NCBI GenBank assembly: GCA_950097015.1
Contig: CATNEN010000011.1
Location: forward strand, 1,364,001 to 1,428,000
Length of the DNA stretch: 64,000 bases
Source: Macrostomum hystrix
Lineage: Eukaryota > Platyhelminthes > Macrostomidae
Direction: 5' to 3'
Translations under genes and position numbers: made by a program
The notes under the pieces: model-generated
Seen by the model: only the letters and a program-made list of their open reading frames with translations
Databases searched by the model: none
What the model was told of the DNA's origin: nothing
Part shown: one piece after another, positions 24,201 through 36,200 of the stretch
Numbering within the stretch: position 1 is the stretch's first letter
How the letters are laid out: the number at the start of each line of letters is the position of its first letter

Positions 24201-27200
24201 ATAACTCTGCAGCGAACATCCGTTAACTGTGTAGCGAACATCCGTTAACTGTGTAGCGAACACCCGATAACTCTGCAGCGAACATCCGTTAACTGTGTAG
24301 CGAACATCCGTTAACTGTGTAGCGAACATCCGTTAACTATGTAGCGAACATCCGTTAACTGTGTAGCGAACATCCGTTAACTATGTAGCGAACATCCGTT
24401 AACTATGCAGCGAACATCCGTTAACTGTGTAGCGAACATCCGTTAACTATGTAGCGAACTTCCGTTAACTATGTAGCGAACATCCGTTAACAGTGTAGCG
24501 AACATCCGTTAACTGTGTAGCGAACACCCGATAACTGTGTAGCGAACACCCGATAACTATGTAGTGAACATCCGTTAACTGTGTAGCGAACACCCGATAA
24601 CTATGCAGCGAACATCCGTTAACTGTGTAGCGAACATCCGTTAACTATGTAGCGAACATACTTCTAATAATAAGTTAACTTCTCGTCAACTAGCGTTAAT
24701 TTGGTCGTCAATTAACGGTAACATTTTCTGTAAAGTTTTGACTAGTTTGATAGTAATAATAATAATTTCTTGTTTTATTTCGTTAATTTCGGTAATTAGA
24801 CAATAGATTTTTTTCACTTACCCCATGACTTTCGTGCGAACAGATTCGTTGGCTTTGTTTAAAAATTCTTCCAAAACCTTGATGGATTTTTCACTTTGAA
24901 AAGTGATTTTTTCATCTTTTAGCATCTGTAATAAAGTAGATTTTTTTAATATATATTTTAGCTTTTTATAGGCAAAAAATCAATAAAAGTATACTCACAC
25001 TCCACAGCTGGATGGGTTTGATCAGCGACTCGTCAAACAGCTTCTCCGAGTCTAATGGAATCGACACGTGACGCAGGAAAAAAGCCACGCACTGGATTCG
25101 ATCCCACGACGCTCGGTGAGTGTCCGCTTCATTCGCATAACTCGGCGCGTATTGGTCTAGCATGGACTGCACCACGCCCTGACAATTGGACAGTCGGGCT
25201 AGCCAGTGGGTTCGAGCTTGGTTGAGATCACGCTTGCGGTCGTTGAGCTGTTCGCAGAAGGTCTCAAAGAGGGCCTGAAAAAATCGTATTTAATTGAGTA
25301 CGGAGTGAAATCATTGGATTAGAACCACTAAAACGCATGGATCATACTACTTAACAGACGTAGTTCCGCTCATTAGATTAGTGATTAGAGCATCGGACTA
25401 ATGACTTGAAGGTCAAGGACAACTAATAGTACTCAGCATTAACCGCTATTGCGAATCCATATTGGTTGAATAATTTAATTGTAAATAATAATATATAATA
25501 GCCGACATAGCTAGCTACATCATGAAATTTTGTGAGCAGAAAAATAACTATATGCTTATTGGTGGATTTTTCCACCTAACACTGCGACAAGAATTGTTTT
25601 GTGATTCTGGAAGTTGTCGCATCGGATAGAACGGAAAATTGTAGCCCGTAAACAGGATTTTCATGGCGACTGGTTGATACAGAAATAAGAAAAATACAGA
25701 TATTTTAAATACCCTGTGGCGTTTCTACTGTTAAGGGTGTATGCGGTTTCCCCCTGTCCGTAGACTGAATAGCCGTACGCCCGACACATGCTCATTATAC
25801 ACTTTATGGCTCAGAAGAATGGCATTATCGATACTCTAAGGAAACAATCGCTGGGTGTGTATACAGGTACACAGGTGCACAGGGTGTGTATAAAAGTACA
25901 CAGGTGTGTACACAGGTGCACAGGGTGTGTACACAGGGTGTGTACACAGGTACACAGGTACACAGGGTGTGTACACAAGTACACAGGGTGTGTACACAGG
26001 TGCACAGGGTGTGTACACAGGTGCACAGGGTGTGTACACAGGTATAAAAGCTGTGTACACAGGTACACAGGGTGTGTAAATCTGCTCCTCACCATCGGCA
26101 AAGCGGCCGGGCCGCCCTGACAAGCTTCGGCAGGCGGCAGCTGCAGTCCTGGCACCCGGTGCAGCAGCTGCAGAGCACAGGTCAGATGCTGCTTGGCCCC
26201 CATAACCGTCACAAACACCCGGCAGACAGCTAGGACGAGGCTGTTCGTGCCATCCAACGGATTGGCTTCGACAGGCTCCGGTTCGACAGTCACGGACTCC
26301 ATAGCCATCACGGCTGCAGAGAGTAACGGAATCAGATTAGACACATCGGCATCGCTGGCGCCAGGCAGTTCAATGTGAATTAAATCGTGCATAAATTTAT
26401 TCCAAAGCTGCGGAATTTGCGAATCGTTGTCAATCAGCAGAGCTTTGCCGCAGGCAGTCTCGGCTAGCAGGCGGGCCAGATGCAGCGCAGAAGCTGACGT
26501 GGCCTCCATCGGCAGATTCTGCGACAGGGAGCGCAGCTGCTCCGCGAAGCACCAGGAGAATGGGAAAACGGCGCTAAATTTGTGCCCGTCCAGACTCGAA
26601 CTCGGAACGTCGATTCTTTGCACCTCGCCGGCGCCCTGCCTGTAGCTGGCGGTCACCGAGTCCCTATTAGCGGCTGGTTGCAAACAGCGAAGCCACAGGC
26701 GTCTATGGCAACTGTAACTATCCAGATTGTTGTCCTTATCAACGAAGGCCACAAAGCAGGCCAATGCGGGTGTCACTTTGCGCTTGATATTCCGCCATGC
26801 GCTCTCCCTGGAAAGCGGATAAGCATAGTGATGAGAACTGCTCTCCCCTAATCCTAATTTGTCACTCTCTTAATCCCAACTCTACATATCCGCTAAACCA
26901 CACTGTCAAACCGCTAATCCCCACTCATAAATTCCATTAATCCCTTCGCCCTTACCCTTATCCCTACTCCGTCACTCCCTAATCCCTACTCTGTCACTCC
27001 CTAATCCCTACTCTGTCACTCCCTAATCCCCGCTCCGTCAATCCCCAATCACCACTCCATCACTCCCTAATCCCCACTCCATCACTCCCTAATCCCCACT
27101 CCGTCACTCCCTAATCCCCGCTCCGTCACTTCCTAATCCCCGCTCCGTCACTTCCTAATCCCCACTCCGTCACTCCCTAATTCCCACTCCGTCAATCCCT

Positions 27201-30200
27201 AATCCCCACTCCGTCAATCCCTAATCCCCACTCCGTCAATCCCGGAGTGTCACTTTGCGCTTGATGTTCCGCCATGCGCTCTCCCTGGAAAGCGGATAAG
27301 CATAGTGATGAGAACTGCTCTCCCCTAATCCTAATTTGTCACTCTCTTAATCCCAACTCTACATATCCGCTAAACCACACTGTCAAACCGCTAATCCCCA
27401 CTCATAAATTCCATTAATCCCTTCGCCCTTACCCTTATCCCTACTCCGTCACTCCCTAATCCCTACTCTGTCACTCCCTAATCCCTACTCTGTCACTCCC
27501 TAATCCCCGCTCCGTCAATCCCCAATCACCACTCCATCACTCCCTAATCCCCACTCCATCACTCCCTAATCCCCACTCCGTCACTCCCTAATCCCCGCTC
27601 CGTCACTTCCTAATCCCCGCTCCGTCACTTCCTAATCCCCGCTCCGTCACTTCCTAATCCCCACTCCGTCACTCCCTAATTCCCACTCCGTCAATCCCTA
27701 ATCCCCACTCCGTCAATCCCTAATCCCCACTCCGTCAATCCCGAATCCCCACTCCGTCAATCCCTAATCCCCACTCCGTCAATCCCTAATCCCCACTCCG
27801 TCACTTCCTAATCCCCACTCCGTGACTCCAAAGCCACACTCTGCCCCTCCATTAATCTCCACTCTGGCCCATTAATAATCTACCCTCTCATACTCTCCTG
27901 CCTAATGACAGCTATTAATGATTTACTCTTACTAAGATGTTATGCTAGATAAATTACTTAAAGTAGCACGAATCTACAAGCTCACATAAAAGTACCAGCC
28001 TCTGTAACGTTCTCATCTTTGGCCGCTTCAAAGCTAAGCCAATCCTCTGGACGAAAGGTGGCGGTTGAATTGGACTCCCGGTGTTCCAAAGCCGCCACAA
28101 TGTAAGCGTTCAGCGCGCCTAGGAAGTAGCCATCTAGATTGAGAAGTCAGGAGAATGATAGTGGCGAAAATATTGGGGAAAAAACAAAATAATCTGCTAT
28201 CAGAAAGGGATTTTTAACTTTAACCCTGATAACGAATTCTCCCATTCATCCCAAAATGATCCCTAAGCATATTGATCATAAAAAATTATCCAAAAAACTG
28301 ATAATAAAAATTCTCAAAACAACCAAAACTCACCTTCCAATGCTTCAGCGAGAATGGCGTAGCGTCTAGTCGACCGAGCCTCCAAGAAGCCCGCAACGCC
28401 GCCGCTGCCGCCGCCGCTGCCGCCGCCGCCCTCAGCGAGCATAGCCAACGCGGCGTGCAGACTCTGCAACAACAGCAGTCGAACATCCAGAGCCTCTTCT
28501 TTGTTGCCAAGCCGTTCGTTGTCAATTTCCATTGGCTGATGGGTTTCTTCGCCGGCCCCAGCTGATTGGTCGACGACTAGACCGGCGCCGGCGGCAAATA
28601 GTTCGTGTACAGGTCGCCTACCCAGGCAGCCAATCGCAATCTTGCTAGAAGCTACCAGCTCCTCCAGGTGAGCCGAGCACCATTGGCCGCACTCGAAGCC
28701 GGTAAACGGATTAGTCTGAGATCGGATTAGCTTAACAACTAACAGCACCAGTTTATTTTTGGCTCCCACTCGCTGCTTGGCGCAATCTTCAACCAGATAT
28801 TTGGCGCAGGACACCCGATTCTGATAGCCGTATCGCAGCGCTTCGAATTGCAACACTAGCCAGGAGCGATCCGTCGAATCAAAGAATCTATTCAGATAGT
28901 TGATGAATTGGATTTCAGTGTCGAAATCGTTCAGATTATTGTCACGAAGTAGGCCCAGATCTTGGCTAAAATAGGCCGACAATTCGGACAGTTCCGTTTT
29001 TGACAGCAGACGATCGAATGTGGTGATCTGCGAGTGGGTTTGATTGCAATTGAAATCCCTTTAGATGAATTGATAACTGGGATCTTTTTCCGATAATTAT
29101 CGAGGGAAATCCTAGTGTACCTGTGATCCCGATCGATATTTATCGAGGGAAATCCTAGTGTACCTTACCTGTGATCCCGATCGATAGTTATTGAGGGAAA
29201 TCCTAATCTACCTGTGATCCCGATCGATAATTATCGAGGGAAATCCTTATCTACCTTTGATCCCGATCGATATCTATCGAGGGAAATCCAAATCTACCTG
29301 TGATCCCGATTGATATCGATCGAGGGAAATCCTAATCTACCTGTGATCCCGATCGATAATTATCGAGGGAAATCCTAATCTACCTGTGATCCCGATTGAT
29401 AATTATCGAGGGAAATCCTAATTTACCTGTGATCCCAATCGATAGTGACTACTTGCGAACTTATAACAGATATTTATTTAGAAAAAGCATAATTTAGCTG
29501 AGATCCCAAGAATCCTATAACCAACAGTATCTCAATCGATAAATGTCTATGGGGAAAGTAGTTTAGCCGCGATCAATATCATAATCACTGATAAAGAATC
29601 GATGAATTTGTTAATATGCTTCTCTCTCACCTGGACAAACTTCTTGTCACCGTAGGCGCGACACTTCAAGAATGTTTCAAGGCCGGAGTGTTGATCGTCA
29701 CGATGATACAGCCGGCTCAGGGCCTCCTTCTGAGACTCCAACGGTGTCTGGTCCAATCGCACCAGACTCTCTGGTGTACAAGCGGCCAGCAGAGCCAATT
29801 GAACAGCCCGCACTCGCTCCGCATTGGCCAGCTGGGAATATTCCAACAGTAGGGATGGGATAACATCTTCGTGATAGCCGACAAACACTGTGTTCAAAAG
29901 CCTGGCAGTGCTGATTGATGATTGCTGCAATCTGCTACCAGTAGAGGGTAGGAAGCTTCTAGCCCAATCCAACAGTTGTGAGCACAGATTTGAGTCGGAT
30001 TCGCTTAGCAACGACTCGCAGGACAGCCGATGCTTCTCCATTCGATTGATTAGTGGAATGGGGAATTTGTTCATGACAGTGTCCCGTTCGGCGATGACTA
30101 CAATGCGGAAATTCCTGTGCACTTTGCACTTCAGACGATGGGTGCCGAGGCCCAAGTCTACAAATCGATCTTCGCCGCAGCTCTCGTAGTATTGATTCAG

Positions 30201-33200
30201 CACGTCGTACAAAGACTCGTAGAGTGAGTCCATGTTCATTAAGACCACTGTCTCGCCGCGTTCCATGCTAATCTTAATGCGGTTGATGTCCTTGCAGATC
30301 TTCGTGTAGGCCTGGAGAGAAATCAGCGCGTTTGTTAAAATATTTGCCTCTAAGAAATATGCAAAATTGTTGATATATTCCCATCATAATCGAGACATAT
30401 GCTCGATTTCGCGGCGAGGCCACATTCATTTGGCGCGCAATTTACACCCTTGAGGGCCAACCTCCAAGGCACACAGTCAAGTGTACACTGCCTGACGACG
30501 AGAAAGTCAGGGCAGATGTACACACCTGTGTGAGCGTGTGCCTGCGTACGGTATCTGTGTGCGTGTGAGCTAAGGAGTCAGCGAAATGGGCAGAATTGCC
30601 TCCTCGCTGGCTGCGGGTCTAGTGCCACCAAATGATGTGCCACTGCCCGCAGCCCTCCTGCAATTATTATCATTATAGGAAAAGAATGAATATGGGAAAC
30701 TAGTTATTGTAAGAAAATAGAGTTAAAATATCCGGCTAAAGTATATTTAGCCACAAGGTCTACCTGATCTCGCGGAAAACTGCTGCCAAAGATAACACTG
30801 GACGGGCCTTGAATCTGGCTTAGCACCACCCGAAAGCCTGAATAATTCTCCGTGATGAACAGCAGGTAGCGTTGATCTAGTTCGCCGCGACTTGCAAGAG
30901 CTTCGGCCACAACGGACTGATTGGCCTGAGCCAGCAGAGTCCCGCCGTCGACGTCCGGCCGAACCAATCTGGCGTAGACTTCCACCGGGTTGATGTCGAA
31001 GCCGCTGAAGTTGCGCAGCAGAGCAGTGGCAAGCAGTTTGTCCGAGACCTCGCCTTCTCGATCGGACCAGGCTGCCAGGTGCTTCACCAGGCTGAAGAAA
31101 TCTCGCAGGCCGAAGAATTCGCGAACTTTCAGCGTTTTCTAATTTGCAAAAGTGCGCAAAGTTGATTTAAATAACTGCCGATATGTATCGAAAAACGTAT
31201 ATCAAGTGTCATAAGGTTAGTATTTGACCACGTTAAATCGAAGAGAAACTCCAGATTTATCAGTTTATCAAGAGATTAGATATCAGAATCAGGTATGGAG
31301 GCAAGTTTAAAGCAAAATCCAACAAGTCAATGTATATACGATATGTATAGAAAAATTCGTGTTAAGTGTCTAAACGTAAATACGATCTAATTTACCTAGC
31401 TAGAGAGATTCTCAAGTTAAATAAAGACAAATCCGTTATGTATCAGGATGTTTGAATTAAAGTGATTTGCTCGTATTGAGGACAGTTTATCAGTCAATCC
31501 TGAAAGTTAATTTCAAGCCGATATGTATCGAAGAATGCACTAAGGCTCTGGAGGAAAAAGACAGTTCTGCAAAATGTTCGAAAATTAATTCATCCGTTTC
31601 TATCGATTTATAGCGTTAAATTTTACAAATCTAGATCTTATAAAATTGCAGATATGCTTTTAGCGATTAAAAAAACGCAAATTTTATTGTAAGCAACCAA
31701 CCTGATAAATTGCCAGATGAAATTTGGCCAGCGGTTCCAACAAATGGCTGACGGGATTGTCTCGACTGCAGATACCCTTGGCTGTTTCAATCAGCTCTTC
31801 TTCTTTGGGCACGTCTCGTTGCACATAGAGACCCCGGTTCATCTTGGCGGGATCCAATGCCCAGTTGGAGATGCCAATAAAGCCAATCTTCTTGCGCAAC
31901 TTCTGATCGGGAGTGAGGTTGTCCCCGTCGATGAAGCCGTCCTCCAGCAGCGGATGCAGCGTCTTCAGCGGCATGCTGGGACTGTCCTCGGCTAGGCCGA
32001 TTTCGTCCAGAATGATGACGGAGACAAACCTGATGGAGGAGGGTAATATTAATCATAAATTGCAGTTACCTATGGTAACTATAGGCAACTATAATCATAG
32101 TTAGCGATAGTAGACCCGCAGACAGCGAGGAGGCCATTCTGCTCATTTTGCTGACTCTTGAGCACTCCTGAGCACACAAGTGTACATCTGCACTGACTTT
32201 CTCGTCATCAGGCAGTGTACACTTCACTGTGTGCGTTGGAGGTTGGCCCTCAAGGGCGTAGATTGCACGCAAAATGAATGTGGCCTCGCCACGAAATCGA
32301 GCTCAGGGACCTTGGTGCGAGAGGCAAACGCGTTAACCGGTCTGCCACTCACCCCCAATTCGCTTCCCATAGACTTATATAAACAATATTCCCATTTTCT
32401 TAAAAAGATTCACTTCTTATGCTTTTGAAGTTTCATCCCGGTGGGGCACCGGCGGGGGCGCAGGGTGGGACTTTTTATCTTTTCGTGTAGTACACGTGAC
32501 TTGTGGTTGCAGAAAATTATTATTTCACCTTTAACATGTCTAGTTGCTTTGAAATTTGGCAATAGTGTTTGCATTATTTTCGAAATTTTCTACTACATTT
32601 TCCAACTTTTTTTCACGTATGCGAAAATATTTGGAGTAAGATTAATTCGCCATGTGCTACTTACTATTAGTAGAAACGATAGGATACTGTTTCAGTCATA
32701 TCCTATAGCTCTATAGGGTGGGAGGGCGCCTGGTGGGGCGTGCAGAGGGGCGTATAGTAAATTCCCACCGGGATTGCTCTTTTCTTAGAATTTTTTCCCA
32801 AAATTCTTAGAAAACTTAGTTCCCCATATTCTTAGAAACCTTAGTTCCCCATATTCTTAGAAAACTCAGTTCCCCATATTCTTAGAAACCTTATTTACCC
32901 GTATTCTTAGAAACCATAGTTCCGCATAATCTTAGAAACCTTATTTCCCCATGTTCTTAGAAACACTATTTCCCCATATTCTTAGAAGCCTCGAGTCTAA
33001 TCACTCACTTGCTGAGGTCCTTCTCCTCCTGCAGTCTTGAGCACTGGGCGAAGGTCTTGATGATGCTGTCGGATGTGCTCCAAGGCGAGCACTGGAAGCT
33101 GAGCATGTGAGTTCCCGGTAGTGCTTGGAAAAGCTCGTGCTTAGAATCATTGCCAAGCATGTTGCTCTTAACAATGGTCTTGGCCAGAGATTTGGAACTA

Positions 33201-36200
33201 CCAGGCTTGCCAACAACGAATAGCGGAATTCGCAGCGTGATGCACACGATCATCATAAATAGGTTCTCGCGCAGGGCGTCATTCTTGGCTATGAAATCCG
33301 GCAGACTGGCTTGGTTTAAGAAGGCCTCCTGGCACCTTTAGAGACGAAATTCCAGTTAGATATCAGAAATGCACTTATTAATTATAAAACTGACTACAAA
33401 TTTGTAGAAATGTATAAACTTATATTAGGAATCAACTTTAAACGGTAAGAAAAATATTTAAGATGCCAATAAAATGCTGAATTCTTAGAATCCATTAAAA
33501 TGCTTGGAATCCATTCTGAATTCTTAGAATCTATTCTGAATTCTTAGAATCTATTCTGAATTCTTATAATCCATTCTGAATTCTTAGAATCCATTCTGAA
33601 TTCTTAGAATCCATTCTGAATTCTTAGAATCCATTCTGAATTCTTAGAATCCATTCTGAATTCTTATAATCCATTCTGAATTCTTAGAATCCATTCTGAA
33701 TTCTTAGAATCCATCCATAGTACAGGCAAGTCACGTACCTGTAGATTTCTCGATTTAAATCTATGTAAGTCAAAGGTCGGCCCGCTGTGTCGCACAATCG
33801 AGTAGCTAATTCATCCAGGTAGGTATGCTTTTTGTCATAGGACAGTCGGCTGTAGTAGCAAATGGCAGCCGTTAACAGAGCAGCCCTGGTATAATCTGTA
33901 ATTGCAGGATACTCCTGCTGGTCGTCTGGCAATGCGACAAACTTGACAATGGTAGCTTGAAACTCAGCCAGCCAGTTAACCACAGTGATGACTTTTTCAA
34001 CTTCGCGAAGAGACACGAATTTTGTCTCATCGTTGATTTGTCGCATGAAGGCCTGGGACAATGTTTGAAGAGGTAGAAACGGTTAGAAACTGGTCACTAC
34101 AGATTAGAACATGAGAAAATGCGATAAAACGCCTGAAGAATTATAGGGGGTAGATAATAGGGTCTGTATTCTGTAACACACCTGAATAATAGGGTCTGTA
34201 ACACACCTGAATAATAGTGTCTGTAACACCTGAATATTAGGGTCTGTAACACACCTAAATAATAGTGTCTGTAACACCTGAATAATAGGGTCTGTAACAC
34301 CTAAATAATAGTGTCTGTAACACCTGAATAATAGAGATTTAACACCAGAACAGTAGGGATTTAACACCAGAACAGTAGGGATTTAACACCAGAACAGTAG
34401 GGATTTAACACCAGAACAGTGGGGATTTAACACCAGAACAGTAGGGATTTAACACCAGAACAGTAGGGATTTAACACCAGAACAGTAGGGATTTAACACC
34501 AGAACAGAAGGGATTTAACACCAGAACAGTAGGGATTTAACACCAGAACAGTAGGGATTTAACGTCAGAACAGTAGGGATTTAACACCAGAACAGTAGGG
34601 ATTTAACACCAGAACAGTGGGGATTTAACACCAGAACAGTAGGGATTTAACACCAGAACAGTAGGGATTTAACACCAGAACAGTAGGGATTTAACGTCAG
34701 AACAGTAGGGATTTAACACCAGAACAGTGGGGATTTAACACCAGAACAGTAGGGATTTAACACCAGAACAGTAGGGATTTAACACCAGAACAGTAGGGAT
34801 TTAACGTCAGAACAGTAGGGATTTAACACCAGAACAGTGGGGATTTAACACCAGAACAGTAGGGATTTAACACTAGAACAGTGGAGATTTAACACCTCAA
34901 TAAAGGGGCTGCAACACACATCAATAGCAAGGGGTGTAACACCTGAAACAAAAAAGTTAATAAGGCATCATACCTGAGAGAAGCGAACAAGTTCGGCCAG
35001 GTGGGCACTGTGCGGCTGAATCAGGTCGTGCACCTTGGCTTCAATCATTCGATGAATATATTTAGATTCGGCATCCTCTGATAGGTTGCCGAAATCCCAC
35101 AGCACATTGATGAGGCTCAGTGGCAGTGGTTTGACGCGGTAGACTAGGTGACGCATTGGTATGGCGCCGAACCTGTCCTGGGTGGACTCCTTGTGAACCC
35201 AGTAGCCGAGACCGCTACTCTCTAGCCGGCGAATCATGGCCTCCGAGTGCTGCCTGTAGGGATTGCAGGCGGCGACGCAACGGAGGCCATGTGAGAAGTC
35301 AATTGTGCGGCCGTGCACCCGGCCGTCGCACATAATCTCCTTAATGAGGCCGACCGCGCTAGTTGTGTTCACCTGGGATCCATGGTTAGGAGGTCGTTGA
35401 TTTAGGGAACTCAGTGAGTTCGCGGCGCTTGTCATTTATTTGAGGACCTTATTAGGAGATAGAGCTGTCAATCTGAGGATCTTATTAGGAGATGGAGCTG
35501 TCAATCTGAGGATCTTATTAGGTGATGGAGCTGTCAATCTGAGGATCTTATTAGGTGATGGAGCTGTCAATCTGAGGATCTTATTAGGAGATGGAGCTGT
35601 CAATCTGAGGATCTTATTAGGAGATCGAGCTGTCAATCTGAGGATCTTATTAGAAGATGGAGCTGTCAATCTGAGGATCTTATTAGGAGATCGAGCTGTC
35701 AATCTGAGGATCTTATTAGGAGATGGAGCTGTCAATCTGAGGATCTTATTAGGAGATGGAGCTGTCAATCTGAGGATCTTATTAGGTGATGGAGCTGTCA
35801 ATCTGAGGATCTTATTAGGTGATGGAGCTGTCAATCTGAGGATCTTATTAGGAGATGGAGCTGTCAATCTGAGGATCTTATTAGGTGATGGAGCTGTCAA
35901 TCTGAGGATCTTATTAGGAGATGGAGCTGTCAATCTGAGGATCTTATTAGGAGATGGAGCTGTCAATCTGAGGATCTTATTAGGTGATGGAGCTGTCAAT
36001 CTGAGGATCTTATTAGGAGATGGAGCTGTCAATCTGAGGATCTTATTAGGAGATGGAGCTGTCAATCTGAGGATCTTATTAGGTGATGGAGCTGTCAATC
36101 TGAGGATCTTATTAGGAGATGGAGCTGTCAATCTGAGGACCTTATTAGGTGATGGAGCTGTCAATCTGAGGATCTTATTAGGAGATGGAGCTGTCAATCT

